A stretch of 64,000 nt of DNA from Dyella sp. EPa41 (GCF_016586165.1 NZ_BCPR01000013.1:17028-81027), one strand, 5' to 3'. Counted from the stretch's first letter, positions 28,463-38,872 are shown. Numbers and translations: made by a program. The notes: a model not told the origin generated them from the letters alone.

Positions 28463-30093
28463 GTACATCGACGACGACATCGGCCGACCGCTCCGCCTGG
28501 GGCAATGTCGCGTTGTGCGGATTGCTTGCCCTCCTGGCCGCCTGTCTGCTGCGCATGCACGCGGACGAATGGGAATGGCATGCGCCGGGTACCGCGCGCT
28601 GGCTGGCCGCCGCCGCGGCGTTGTTCCTGTGGAGCGCTTTTACGGGCTGGGTGGCCTGGTCGCGTCGATCGGCACGCAGGACGCAGATGCCTACCCAGGT
28701 TGCCCGGCCCGATGACACGCTGGTGGTGTTCGCCAGCCAGACCGGCACGGCAGGGCAACTGGCGCTGCAGACGATGCAAAGCCTGCAGCAGGCAGGCAAG
28801 CGTGCACGCCTGCTGGAGCTTGGCGCACTCGACGACGACCTGCTCCAGCAGGCCCATCAGGTGCTGTTCGTGGTGAGCACGACCGGAGAAGGCGACGCGC
28901 CCGACAGCGCCGCGCCCTTCATCACGCGCACGATGCGCGAGCCCATGGTGCTCGCGCAGTTGCGCTATGGCCTGCTGTCATTGGGTGACAGCGATTACGA
29001 CGACTTCTGCGGTTTTGGCCGGCAGTTGCAGCACTGGCTGCAGCGCAGCGGCGCCACGCCCCTGTTCGACGCGGTGGAAGTGGACCATGGCGATGCCGCC
29101 GCACTGCGCCACTGGCAACACCATCTCGCGCTGTTCACCGGCGTGGCCGACCTGCCGGACTGGCAGCGGCCCGACTATCAGCGCTGGCGGCTGGTCGAGC
29201 GACGCCTGCTCAACCCGCAGAGCCTCGGCGGGCCGTGTTTCCATCTCGCGCTGCAGCCACTTGAGGGTCAGGTGAGCTGGCAAGCCGGGGACCTGGTGGA
29301 GATCGGGCCGCGTCACGCAGATGCCACGGTGGAGCACTGGCTGGCGGCGCAGGGGCTCGATGGCCAGGTCGTCGTCGCATGCCGCGGCCAGCGCGCCGCG
29401 CTGCGCGAGTGGCTGGCGGGCAGTCACCTGCCATGGCATGCCGATGTCACCGGACAGGCGGCGGAGGCGATCGTCGCCCAGCTGCAAGCACTGCCGCATC
29501 GCGAGTACTCCATCGCATCGCTGCCTTCCGATGGCGCGCTGCACCTGCTGGTCCGCCGCATGCAGCGCGACGACGGCTCGCCGGGCATCGGTTCGGGCTG
29601 GCTCACGCAACACGCGGCAGTGCATGGCGAGATCGCGTTGCGCATACGCGCCAACGCGGGTTTCCGCGTGCCGGAAACCGGGCGTCCGCTGATCCTCATC
29701 GGCAATGGCACCGGTCTCGCCGGACTGCGCGCCTTGCTCAAGGCGCGCATCGAACGCCGCCACCTGCGCAACTGGCTGCTGTTCGGCGAGCGGCAGCTCG
29801 AGCGTGATTTCTACTATCGCGACGAGATCGAATCGTGGCTTCGGCAAGGCGCGATCGAACGCCTGGACCTCGCCTGGTCACGCGGCGAGGGGCAGCGCGC
29901 CTACGTGCAGGATCGCTTGCGTGAAGCCACCGACGCGCTTCGCGCTTGGGTGGAGGACGGCGCCGCCATCTACGTATGCGGCAGCCTCGACGGCATGGCG
30001 CCGGGCGTCGATGCCGTGCTGCGCGAGGCACTCGGGGAAGCCATCGTGGAAGCACTCCGCGAGCAGGGACGTTACCGCCGCGACGTGTACTGA
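28459..30093 (+). CDS. Membrane-anchored flavodoxin/FNR-type reductase (ferric-siderophore reductase candidate)
   Basis: A 544-residue fusion. Two N-terminal helices (about 14-32 and 46-65) are followed by a flavodoxin domain with FMN loop FASQTGTAGQLALQTM and VVSTTGEGDAPDSAAPF. A CysJ-like FAD/NADPH reductase domain then follows (HREYSIASLPSDG, LILIGNGTGLAGLRALL, YVCGSLDGMAPGVD). The architecture is that of sulfite-reductase-flavoprotein-like or PepSY-linked reductases. It should pass electrons from NADPH through FAD and FMN to a membrane or periplasmic acceptor. As the last gene of the Fur-box operon it is the likely electron source for the PepSY and flavinylated partners. Confidence 0.88.
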   Translation: MSTSTTTSADRSAWGNVALCGLLALLAACLLRMHADEWEWHAPGTARWLAAAAALFLWSAFTGWVAWSRRSARRTQMPTQVARPDDTLVVFASQTGTAGQLALQTMQSLQQAGKRARLLELGALDDDLLQQAHQVLFVVSTTGEGDAPDSAAPFITRTMREPMVLAQLRYGLLSLGDSDYDDFCGFGRQLQHWLQRSGATPLFDAVEVDHGDAAALRHWQHHLALFTGVADLPDWQRPDYQRWRLVERRLLNPQSLGGPCFHLALQPLEGQVSWQAGDLVEIGPRHADATVEHWLAAQGLDGQVVVACRGQRAALREWLAGSHLPWHADVTGQAAEAIVAQLQALPHREYSIASLPSDGALHLLVRRMQRDDGSPGIGSGWLTQHAAVHGEIALRIRANAGFRVPETGRPLILIGNGTGLAGLRALLKARIERRHLRNWLLFGERQLERDFYYRDEIESWLRQGAIERLDLAWSRGEGQRAYVQDRLREATDALRAWVEDGAAIYVCGSLDGMAPGVDAVLREALGEAIVEALREQGRYRRDVY

Positions 30094-30221
30094 CCGTCGC
30101 CTGGATGCATCGCGGAACACCGCTTCACCGCTGCGTTTTGCGAACGCAGACCATGACCTTTGGCCTATAGGAGGCCCGCGCACCCATGCCTCAGTCTGGG
30201 CGATCCTTGGGGGAGGGCAGC

Positions 30222-32432
30222 ATGGTGATGTCGAGGGAAAGCAGGCACGGCCGCTGGCTGGCCGTGGCGTGGTGCCTTGTGATGCCCTGGGCGGCATTCG
30301 CGCAACAAGAAGCACCTGTCGTGGTGACCACGCCGCCGCCCCTGATTCCCTTGGTGAAGGCGCATGCCGCCGCACCTCACGAGCCCAGTGCGGAAGACGC
30401 ATGGGGTGGCATCCGCAGCGGCAACGAACCGACGCTTTCCGATCGCGTGGTCGGCTATCGCATCGATGCCGAACTCGACGCAGCCAGGCACCGCGTCAGC
30501 GGCACCGAGCAGCTCACCTGGCGCAACCGCAGCGGCCAGCCGGTCAATCGCATCTACCTGCACCTGTATCTGAATGCCTTCCAGAACGAAGGCAGCACCT
30601 TCTTCACCGAGCGCAGCGTGCTTACCGCGCACGGGCATTCCCGTGGCGCCGCCGCGCTGAAGAAGGGCGAATGGGGATGGATCGACCTCAAGAGCGTGCA
30701 GCAGGGCGGCGCCGCGTTGAAATGGAGCTTCGTGCATCCGGACGACGGCCCCGCGACCGACCAGACCGTGGCCTGCATCGATCTCGCCGAGCCGGTGCCC
30801 GCTGGCGGCACGCTCACGCTGGATATCGACTTCATCAGCCAGTTGCCGCGCGTGGTGGAACGCACGGGCTGGTGGGGCAACTTCAACCTGGTTGGCCAGT
30901 GGTTCCCCAAGATCGGCGTGCTGGAGCTGCCCGGTGAGCGCGGTGCCACGCAGGTGCAGTGGAACGTGCACGAGTTCCATTTCAACAGCGAGTTCTACGC
31001 CGACTTCGGCAGCTTCGACGTGCGGCTCACGGTGCCTTCCGACTACACCGTGGGCGCGGTCGGCGAATCGCAGGGTCAGCCCGAGCAGGCCGGAGGAAAG
31101 ACCACCTATCACTTCGTGCAGGGCGACGTGCACGACTTCGCGTGGGTGGCGGCCAAGGGCTACAAGACGCTGGATACGACCTGGCAAGGGCCGGGCAGCC
31201 CCAAGGTCGCCGTGCGGGTGATCTATCCGCCGGAATACATCGCCAGCGCACAGCCGGTGCTCAAGGCGACCACCGATTCGCTCACCTACTTCTCCGACAC
31301 GCTGGGTGCCTATCCGTATCGCACCGTCACGGCGGTGGTGCCGCCGTACAACGCGGACGAAGCGGGCGGCATGGAGTACCCGACGTTCTTCACCGCGGAA
31401 GGCTACAAGACGATCGACAGCCAGACGTCCGACCAGTGGGACATCGACTTCGTCACCATCCACGAGTTCGGCCATGGCTACTTCTACGGCCTGCTCGCCT
31501 CGAACGAATTCGAGGAACCCATGCTGGACGAAGGCATGAACGAGTACTGGGACAACCGCATGTTGCGCGAGCGCAACCAGCGCATCCTCACGCCCAGCCC
31601 GTGGCTGCGCCGCGCAGGCATCACGCCGTCGACGGACGTGTTCCAGGCGGAGCGCATCTACGCCGGGCTGTCCAGGCCCTACGACCCGCTCGGCCAGAAC
31701 AGCTGGGATCGGTACTCCAGCACCAGCTATGGCACGGTCTACTCGCGCACGGCGGTGGCGATGAGCGATCTCGAGGAGCGCCTGGGCAAGAGCGTGATGG
31801 AGCGCGGCTTCAAGGAATACTACCGGCGCTGGCATTTCCGTCACCCGTCGGTGGCGGACCTGCGCAAGACGCTGGTCGATGTGTCGGGCAACGCGCGCGC
31901 GGTGAACGAAGTCTTCGATCAGTTCGTCTATGGCACGGCGCACATCGACGATCGCGTCGATGCCATCGACAACCAGGAAGTGACGCCGCAGGCCGGCAGC
32001 TGGGTGAAGCAGGGCCAGCGCGTGGAACTCTCCAGCGACGATCGCGATGAACAGGCGGAAAAGCAGCGCGACGCGTGGAAGACATCGCATCCCGGCGCGA
32101 AGGACAGCGGGCCTGGCCCGTTCCTGTGGCGCGGCACGGTGACCGTCGTGCGTGAAGGCGTGCCGGTACCGCAGGTGCTGCGCGTGACGTTCGCCGATGG
32201 CAGCCACGAAGACGTGCGCTGGGACGACGATCGCCGTTGGGCGCGCTTCGTGTTCACGCGTCCCACCAGGGTGGTGTCGGCCGAACTCGATCGCGAGCAG
32301 ACGATCCAGCTGGATGCGAACAAGCTCAACGACAGCCACACGGTGAAATCCGACGCTTCCGCCTCGCGGCGCTGGACGGCCGATGCCGCCGCCGTGCTGC
32401 AGGCCTTCTACGCATTCCTGGTGACGCTGTGA
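30222..32432 (+). CDS. Secreted M1-family zinc aminopeptidase
   Basis: A 736-residue gluzincin. A signal peptide ends near WAAFAQQ. An N-terminal beta domain precedes the catalytic domain, with HEFGHGYFYGLLASNEFEEP giving the HExxH near residue 416 and the third ligand Glu in the following LDEGMNEYW. The usual GAMEN exopeptidase loop appears as AGGMEYPTFF. The start at 30222 has GGGAGG 6 bp upstream; an ATG at 30186 has no such site. It is translationally coupled (TGATG) to the membrane protein downstream. The substrate is unknown. Confidence 0.87.
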   Translation: MVMSRESRHGRWLAVAWCLVMPWAAFAQQEAPVVVTTPPPLIPLVKAHAAAPHEPSAEDAWGGIRSGNEPTLSDRVVGYRIDAELDAARHRVSGTEQLTWRNRSGQPVNRIYLHLYLNAFQNEGSTFFTERSVLTAHGHSRGAAALKKGEWGWIDLKSVQQGGAALKWSFVHPDDGPATDQTVACIDLAEPVPAGGTLTLDIDFISQLPRVVERTGWWGNFNLVGQWFPKIGVLELPGERGATQVQWNVHEFHFNSEFYADFGSFDVRLTVPSDYTVGAVGESQGQPEQAGGKTTYHFVQGDVHDFAWVAAKGYKTLDTTWQGPGSPKVAVRVIYPPEYIASAQPVLKATTDSLTYFSDTLGAYPYRTVTAVVPPYNADEAGGMEYPTFFTAEGYKTIDSQTSDQWDIDFVTIHEFGHGYFYGLLASNEFEEPMLDEGMNEYWDNRMLRERNQRILTPSPWLRRAGITPSTDVFQAERIYAGLSRPYDPLGQNSWDRYSSTSYGTVYSRTAVAMSDLEERLGKSVMERGFKEYYRRWHFRHPSVADLRKTLVDVSGNARAVNEVFDQFVYGTAHIDDRVDAIDNQEVTPQAGSWVKQGQRVELSSDDRDEQAEKQRDAWKTSHPGAKDSGPGPFLWRGTVTVVREGVPVPQVLRVTFADGSHEDVRWDDDRRWARFVFTRPTRVVSAELDREQTIQLDANKLNDSHTVKSDASASRRWTADAAAVLQAFYAFLVTL

Positions 32433-33334
32433 TGGCCTACAAGAGCTCCCGTCAGGTCGACCTCGGCGATGTGTTCGGCGCGTTGTTCTCGGCGCTGCAG
32501 TGGCGGTTGTTGCTGCTGTGGGTGTTGTTCCTGCTCTTGCCGGTGGCCATGGCCGCGCTGCCGTTGCTGCAAGCGCTGGGCGCGCTGCTGAACCACTCCA
32601 CGCACGCCCGTGCCTGGGCGCAGCAGTTCGACATGATGATGTTTGGCGATGTGCTGCAAGCGCTGGTTCCGCAACACGCCATGTTCCATGGCGCATTGGC
32701 TGCCAGCTTGTTGCTTGCCTTGCTGCTGCTTCCGTGGCTCAACGGCATGGTGATGGCGAGCGGCAGGGCGGGGCGTGCGCTGGGTTTTGGCGCGCTGCTG
32801 CAGGGCGGGCTCGCCGAGTACGGGCGCATGTTCCGTTTGCTGCTGTGGTCCGCGCTGCCGTACGTGGCGGCCGGTTACCTGGTGCAGCTGGGACTGGACA
32901 AGGCCGACGATGCGGCCGACGCCGCGGTACTCGAGTCGCGCGCGATGGCCGCGCAGCATGCGGCGTATTGGTGCGCCGGCGTGGTGATCGTCCTCGCGCA
33001 GGCCTGGGTCGAGTCGGCGCGTGCCGCCTTCATCGCCGATGCATCGTTGCGCTCGGCGTCCGTCGCCATGGCGCGCGGGCTGCTGCAGGTGTTGCGCCGC
33101 CCGTTTTCGACCTTGTTCGCCTACCTGCTGGTCACGCTGGTCGGCTTTGCGCTGGCGTTGTCGGCTGGTTTGGCGCGTGCCCATACGCTGGCCGTAGGCG
33201 CGCAAGGCTTGTTGCTGGGCTTCGCGCTCAGTGCACTGGTGGTGGTCGTGCTCGGATGGATGCGCATCGCGCGTCTGTTCGCGCTGGCCGAGGTGGCGCG
33301 TTCGTTGGGTGGAGCGAGGCGTTCGGGCTTCTGA
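32432..33334 (+). CDS. Hydrophobic integral membrane protein of unknown function
   Basis: A 300-residue protein with about six predicted helices, for example RLLLLWVLFLLLPVAMAALP, FHGALAASLLLALLLLPWL, LLLWSALPYVAAGYLVQLGL, VVIVLAQAWV and two C-terminal helices. I recognise no catalytic or transport motif. It starts on the last base of the M1 peptidase stop codon, so its synthesis is coupled to that enzyme. The pair probably functions together, perhaps in localising or supporting the peptidase. Confidence 0.7.
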   Translation: MAYKSSRQVDLGDVFGALFSALQWRLLLLWVLFLLLPVAMAALPLLQALGALLNHSTHARAWAQQFDMMMFGDVLQALVPQHAMFHGALAASLLLALLLLPWLNGMVMASGRAGRALGFGALLQGGLAEYGRMFRLLLWSALPYVAAGYLVQLGLDKADDAADAAVLESRAMAAQHAAYWCAGVVIVLAQAWVESARAAFIADASLRSASVAMARGLLQVLRRPFSTLFAYLLVTLVGFALALSAGLARAHTLAVGAQGLLLGFALSALVVVVLGWMRIARLFALAEVARSLGGARRSGF

Positions 33335-33366
33335 CGTCGCCGGCGCAAGCGGGCGACGATGCCGCA

Positions 33367-33936
33367 TCAGAGGATCGGCAGCCTGGCGAGCACGATTTCC
33401 CCGCCGCCTTCGATCCGTACCGGATGACCGGGGATCGGGTCGATCCACAGCATGTCGTTCTGCAGCAGGTCGTGCGTGCGATGGTCGGCGACCACCTTGG
33501 CCTGGCCTGACAGCAGCAGCACGAACCAGCGCCAGCCGCCGGGCGCGAGCAGCACCATGGTGCCGTTCAAGGGGCGCACGATGAGCTCGCCCTGGGTGTC
33601 GTTGCGCAGCTTCAGGTTGAACGAGCGGGTGGGCGCCTCGGGGCGGCAATCGCCCGGGTCGTTCGCCTGGTCGAAATGGGCCAGGTCGAACCGGTTCAGG
33701 TGCAGGGTGCGCCCATCGGGAAAGCTGACGGAGACGGCGGCGTCCAACGGCACAAACTGCCTGCGTATGTCCGTATGTGCCGGAAATTCCACGTCCCGGC
33801 CGATATCGACCAGGGTCAGCTGCCATTGCCAATCGTCGCCCGGGGAACTGCTGGCCACCTCGGTAATCGTGACGCTGCCATCGGCACATGGCAGTGTCTG
33901 AAGCGTTTCCGACGGGAGGCGATTGAGCTGGCTCAT
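33367..33936 (-). CDS. HutD/Ves-family cupin protein
   Basis: A 189-residue HutD/Ves-family protein. Family blocks are the opening WQWQLTLVDIGRDVEFPAHT, RRQFVPLDAAVSVSF, HFDQANDPGDCRPEAPTRSF (compare the conserved F-x-G-D region) and the C-terminal LLQNDMLWIDPIPGHPV. HutD is associated with histidine utilisation, but no hut gene is in the window, so a role there is unsupported. Its start overlaps the GNAT stop by ATGA, making it the last gene of a SET-GNAT-HutD operon. Confidence 0.8.
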   Translation of the reverse strand: MSQLNRLPSETLQTLPCADGSVTITEVASSSPGDDWQWQLTLVDIGRDVEFPAHTDIRRQFVPLDAAVSVSFPDGRTLHLNRFDLAHFDQANDPGDCRPEAPTRSFNLKLRNDTQGELIVRPLNGTMVLLAPGGWRWFVLLLSGQAKVVADHRTHDLLQNDMLWIDPIPGHPVRIEGGGEIVLARLPIL

Positions 33937-34472
33937 GCCCAGGCGCGTCGCTTCTCGGGCAGCGGCGGGTAGTACGCGAAGACGTGGTTGTGGGCGCCGA
34001 AGAAATCCATGTCCTCGATGTGCTCGCCGCCCAGCCTTTCGGCCACGCGGTCGGAGGCGTCGTTGCCGATCCTGACCAGGCTGATCACGCGCTGCGCGTT
34101 CAACCCGTGCCAGGCGAAATCCAGGATGGCGTTGCCTGCCTCGGTGGCGAAACCGTGGTGGCGGAACTGCGGCTTGAGCATCCAGCCCAGTTCCAGGTCA
34201 GGCCAACCTTCGGGGCGCATCAGGCCGGCGCGGCCGATGAATTCGCCGGTGTCCTTCAGCTCCAACGCCCACATGCCGTAGCCACGCAACTGCCAGTGAC
34301 CGATCAGCATGGCGAGCGAGCGCCAGGCATTGGTACGGTCCAGCGGCTGCCCGTCGCCGATCCAGCGGGTGCTGGCCGGGTCCGCGAGCATGCAGGCGTA
34401 ATCCTCGAAATGCCGCTCGGCGAGAGCGGTGAGGCGCAGGCGCGCCGTTTCGATGACGGGTATATCGATCAT
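33933..34472 (-). CDS. GNAT acetyltransferase, RimJ/RimL-like
   Basis: A 179-residue acetyltransferase of the ribosomal-protein-alanine acetyltransferase type. It opens with VIETARLRLTALAERHFEDY and has LELGWMLKPQFRHHGFATEA as the acetyl-CoA loop. DFAWHGLNAQRVISLVRIGN and DASDRVAERLGGEHIED follow. Start at the ATG at 34472, 5 bp after the SET-gene stop. The acceptor is unknown. The operon couples one protein-modifying acyltransferase with a SET-domain protein. Confidence 0.85.
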   Translation of the reverse strand: MIDIPVIETARLRLTALAERHFEDYACMLADPASTRWIGDGQPLDRTNAWRSLAMLIGHWQLRGYGMWALELKDTGEFIGRAGLMRPEGWPDLELGWMLKPQFRHHGFATEAGNAILDFAWHGLNAQRVISLVRIGNDASDRVAERLGGEHIEDMDFFGAHNHVFAYYPPLPEKRRAWA

Positions 34473-34477
34473 GGTCT

Positions 34478-34957
34478 TCAACAAGCAAGTCGGGTGCCAG
34501 CCAGCAGGGCAGCCAGGGCGTGCGTGCTGGTGGCGAGGCTCTCGATCCAGGGCAGGCCGACAATCCTGCGTCCGGTCGCGGTATCGACAAAGGCTTCTTC
34601 TTCGCCGGGCGGCAACAGGTGGCGATAGTCCACCGTGATCTCGGTGCCTGCCGGCAGGTCGCGCGTGGCAAACACGAAACCGAGATGCCACAGCCCGGTC
34701 GGTTCGAAGCTGTGGTTGATGTAGCACTCGTCGGGCCAGTCGGGAGACACCGTGTAGCGGTCTTCGAACCAGCGCGCGCTGGCGTAGAGCTGCGCGGACA
34801 GCTCCGGCGAACCCACGAGTTCGGCATAGCGGTAGGTGCGGTCAATGGCATCCGGCGCCGTGACAATCTGTCCCGTCGCAACGTCTTCTTCCAGGAATAG
34901 CCCCTGACCCGCCCCGGCGATTTCCGACGCGGCAATGCGGTAACGCGGAACGATCAT
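34478..34957 (-). CDS. SET-domain protein
   Basis: A 159-residue single-domain SET protein. The N-terminal SET turn is IAASEIAGAGQGLFLEEDVA (R/K-G-x-G-x-F-like). The catalytic core shows CYINHSFEPTG (the N-H-S SAM-binding motif) and LPAGTEITVDYRHL (the G-E-E-L/I-x-x-D-Y motif). No pre- or post-SET cysteines are present, as in small bacterial SET proteins. It would transfer methyl groups from SAM to lysine; the target is unknown. It is the first gene of the SET-GNAT-HutD operon. Confidence 0.85.
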   Translation of the reverse strand: MIVPRYRIAASEIAGAGQGLFLEEDVATGQIVTAPDAIDRTYRYAELVGSPELSAQLYASARWFEDRYTVSPDWPDECYINHSFEPTGLWHLGFVFATRDLPAGTEITVDYRHLLPPGEEEAFVDTATGRRIVGLPWIESLATSTHALAALLAGTRLAC

Positions 34958-35062
34958 GTCGCCTCTAACCTACATCAAGGCGGCCGAGTGTAGGCCCATC
35001 CGGTCGGGTGTGCCAGACCCGACCGGAGTGCTTTTCTAAACGCAAGTGGCTGATAGGTTTGA

Positions 35063-35401
35063 TTATTCGCCAGAGGGTTTGGCGGCCAGCTTCGCCTTGG
35101 CGGGCGCAGCCGGCTTGGCGGCCTTGCTGTTGCCCGGTGCATCGTCCAGCAGGATCGCATTGCGATTGCGTTCCAGCGTGGCCGGGCCGATGCCCTTTAC
35201 CTGCCCGAGGTCGTCCACGCTTTTGAAGGGACCATGCTCCTCGCGCCAGGCCACGATGGCCTCGGCCTTGCTGTGGCCGACTCCGTCCAGCGACTTGGCC
35301 AAGGTGTCCGCGTCGGCCTTGTTGACGTTCACCGGCGTGGCCGCGAAGGCGGGCAGGGCCATGGCCAGGCTGATGAGTACGGCGGCGATCTTGTTGCGCA
35401 T
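35063..35401 (-). CDS. ComEA-like helix-hairpin-helix protein
   Basis: A 112-residue exported protein with a signal peptide (MRNKIAAVLISLAMALPAFA). It has a tandem HhH domain, VNVNKADADTLAKSLDGVGH and VDDLGQVKGIGPATLERNR, followed by an Ala/Lys/Pro-rich tail. The HhH arrangement is that of ComEA, which binds incoming DNA in the periplasm during natural transformation. No other competence gene is nearby. The start is the ATG at 35401; the much longer open frame on this strand is a shadow of the M20 peptidase region. Confidence 0.85.
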   Translation of the reverse strand: MRNKIAAVLISLAMALPAFAATPVNVNKADADTLAKSLDGVGHSKAEAIVAWREEHGPFKSVDDLGQVKGIGPATLERNRNAILLDDAPGNSKAAKPAAPAKAKLAAKPSGE

Positions 35402-35577
35402 CTGATGCTCCCTATGGTTTGAAGCGGCCTCCGTTTTGGACCGCGCAGCGACTCTGCCCGTGTGCCGGGCATCCGGCAGTAGTCCGATGGCCACGGCTGC
35501 ATGAGGGATGACGCGGCAGCTGTGTACGCCGAGGGAGGGATGCCATGTGGGTGTCCCGGCGGGCTTCTCGGCTGCGC

Positions 35578-35586
35578 TGATACAAT
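35578..35586 (+). promoter_or_regulatory. Extended -10 promoter for the M20 peptidase gene
   Basis: TGATACAAT is a TG-n-TACAAT extended -10 element 31 bp upstream of the ATG at 35618. No convincing -35 is visible, as is common with extended -10 promoters. Confidence 0.4.
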
Positions 35587-35617
35587 GGGCGCTTTCCTCT
35601 CGCTGCAGGAGTCGCCC

Positions 35618-37042
<1,425 letters not shown>

Positions 37043-37134
37043 GCTCCCTGTGGCCCCGGCGGTTGCCGGGGCCGCTCCTTCTTCGCCGCGTAGCGCCGCC
37101 GATGCCTGCGCAGCCACCTGCCGGGCGATCCGCG

Positions 37135-37851
37135 ATGACGAATGCTTCCAGCGACTACGCTTATCTCGCCGCCAACTGGGCATCGGTGCGCGGGCGCGTC
37201 GATGCCGCCTGCCGCGATGCCGGCCGGGATCCATCGGACGTGTCGATCCTGCCGGTCAGCAAGACCTTCGGGCCGGAGGTCGTGCGCGCCGCGATGGCGC
37301 TGGGCCTGAGGCGCTTCGGCGAGAACAAGGTGCAGGAGGTCCGCAGCAAGGCCGACGCGCTGGCGGGCGCAGGCATCGAGTGGGTGGTGATCGGCCACCT
37401 GCAGACGAACAAGGCCAAGGACGTCGCGCGTCTCGCCAGCGAGGTGCAGTCGCTCGACCGCATCGAGCTGGCCGAAGCGCTGCACAAGCGCCTGGCCATC
37501 GAGGGTCGTGCGATCGACGTGCTGGTTGAAGTGAAGACCTCGCCGGAAGAGAGCAAGCAGGGCTTGTCGCCGGCTGAACTGCCGTCCTTCCTGGACGCCT
37601 TGCGTGCCTACGAAACCCTGCGCGTGCGTGGGCTGATGACCATGGCCGTGCAGTCCGACGACCCGCTGGCAGTGCGCGCGTGCTTCCGCCAACTGCGCCA
37701 GCTGCGCGATGCCGCCAACGCGCAAGGCCATGAATTGTCGAGGCTTTCGATGGGCATGAGCGGTGACTTCCCGTTGGCCATCGCGGAGGGGGCCACCGAG
37801 GTCCGCATCGGGACTGCGATCTTCGGCCGCCGGGATGTGACGCACGTCTGA
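37135..37851 (+). CDS. PLP homeostasis protein YggS/PLPBP
   Basis: A 238-residue fold-type III PLP-binding protein. The cofactor lysine is Lys43 in ILPVSKTFG. Other family blocks are [52 protein letters not shown] and the phosphate-binding [28 protein letters not shown]. It acts in vitamin B6 and amino acid homeostasis without a known catalytic activity. An ATG at 37102 in frame is a possible longer start. The gene is followed by an AT-rich gap. Confidence 0.93.
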   Translation: MTNASSDYAYLAANWASVRGRVDAACRDAGRDPSDVSILPVSKTFGPEVVRAAMALGLRRFGENKVQEVRSKADALAGAGIEWVVIGHLQTNKAKDVARLASEVQSLDRIELAEALHKRLAIEGRAIDVLVEVKTSPEESKQGLSPAELPSFLDALRAYETLRVRGLMTMAVQSDDPLAVRACFRQLRQLRDAANAQGHELSRLSMGMSGDFPLAIAEGATEVRIGTAIFGRRDVTHV

Positions 37852-37873
37852 AACATACGGAACCGAATTGAAT

Positions 37874-37889
37874 AATTAGTTCACTAATT
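37874..37889. promoter_or_regulatory. Palindrome in an AT-rich leader upstream of the NlpC/P60 gene
   Basis: AATTAG-TTCA-CTAATT is a perfect 6-bp inverted repeat. The surrounding 37852-38000 is markedly AT-rich against the GC-rich background and holds no gene. It probably contains the promoter of the peptidoglycan hydrolase 210 bp downstream and an operator. The reading protein is unknown. Confidence 0.35.
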
Positions 37890-38100
37890 GGTCAAAAAGT
37901 AATCACATTTTGACTATTTGTCTTTATGAATCAGCCAGTTGCACGAAATGCATGGGCCGTGCCAAGTTTCGAAACGATAGAGTTCAGTTAACCTCGATCG
38001 AACATACGGCCTATATCCCTTTGCTAAGTTCACATGGCCATCACGTCAACGGCACCCGCCGACGACATAACTCCACGAACTGCAAAGGGATTTGTCCCAC

Positions 38101-38811
38101 ATGCCAACGAAGCGATTGTTTGCTGCCGCTGCGCTTGCTGGTGCACTGCTCACGTCCCTTCCGCTTTTCGCCGAGCCGCTCAACGGCCAGGCCAATACGC
38201 CGACTGCCACGCTCGCTCCCAACCTGATGGGTCAGCTCGCCGTATTCGCACCGGCGGCCAGCCTCACGCAGGCGGCGCTCCCGGCTCAGCCGGTGCAGGC
38301 CAAGTCCAAGCCCTCGGGCTGGGCCATCGAAGAAGACGATCTGGATGCCGACGGCATGCCGGGCGATGGCGTGGACAACGTCGCCTCGCTCGCCAACGAC
38401 ACGTCCGATCTGCGCAAGACCCTGATCAGCCTGGCCATGAAGCTGCGTGACATCCGTTACGTGCGTGGCGGTCGTGATCCCTCCACCGGTTTCGATTGCA
38501 GCGGCTTTGTGCGCTACGTGTTCGCCCACGCCGTGGGCCTGGACCTGCCGACCAATTCCGCCTCGCAGTTCCTCGCCGGCCTCAAGGTCAACCGCGGCGA
38601 CATGAAGCCGGGCGACCTGGTGTTCTTCCGTACCGCGGGCAAGCGTGGCCAGGGTCGCATTTCGCACGTGGGCATCTACATCGCCAACGGCCAGTTCATC
38701 CATTCGCCGTCGCGTGGCAAGACCGTGCGCGTGGACAGCCTCGACGAGTCCTACTGGGCCAAGCGTTTCGCCGGCGCCAAGCGTCCCGACGCACTTGCCC
38801 GCAGCAGCTGA
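38101..38811 (+). CDS. NlpC/P60-family cell-wall peptidase
   Basis: A 236-residue exported hydrolase. The signal peptide is followed by a low-complexity Ala/Pro/Gln linker and an acidic segment (EEDDLDADGMPGDGVD, about 77-92). The NlpC/P60 domain starts near residue 107. The catalytic cysteine is Cys133 in FDCSGFVRYV, the histidine is His189 in RISHVGIYI and the third polar residue is His201 in QFIHSPSRG. Such enzymes cut within peptidoglycan stem peptides. The ATG at 38101 is chosen; TTG at 38092 is less likely. A strong terminator follows at 38836. Confidence 0.92.
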   Translation: MPTKRLFAAAALAGALLTSLPLFAEPLNGQANTPTATLAPNLMGQLAVFAPAASLTQAALPAQPVQAKSKPSGWAIEEDDLDADGMPGDGVDNVASLANDTSDLRKTLISLAMKLRDIRYVRGGRDPSTGFDCSGFVRYVFAHAVGLDLPTNSASQFLAGLKVNRGDMKPGDLVFFRTAGKRGQGRISHVGIYIANGQFIHSPSRGKTVRVDSLDESYWAKRFAGAKRPDALARSS

Positions 38812-38835
38812 TCATCCAGCGTGTCCGTCAGTCAG

Positions 38836-38862
38836 AGGCCGCCCGATGGGCGGCCTTTTTTT
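38836..38862 (+). terminator. Rho-independent terminator of the NlpC/P60 gene
   Basis: AGGCCGCCC-GAT-GGGCGGCCT forms a 9-bp stem followed by six T residues, 25 bp past the stop codon. Confidence 0.92.
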
Positions 38863-38872
38863 GTGCCCGGCT

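Noticed and set aside
30165..32696. 843-codon minus-strand open frame
   Set aside because: Antisense to the M1 peptidase; composition is that of a reverse-strand shadow.
33367..33936. Placing the HutD-like gene in a histidine utilisation operon
   Set aside because: No hutH, hutU, hutI, hutG or hutC gene is present; neighbours are SET and GNAT genes.
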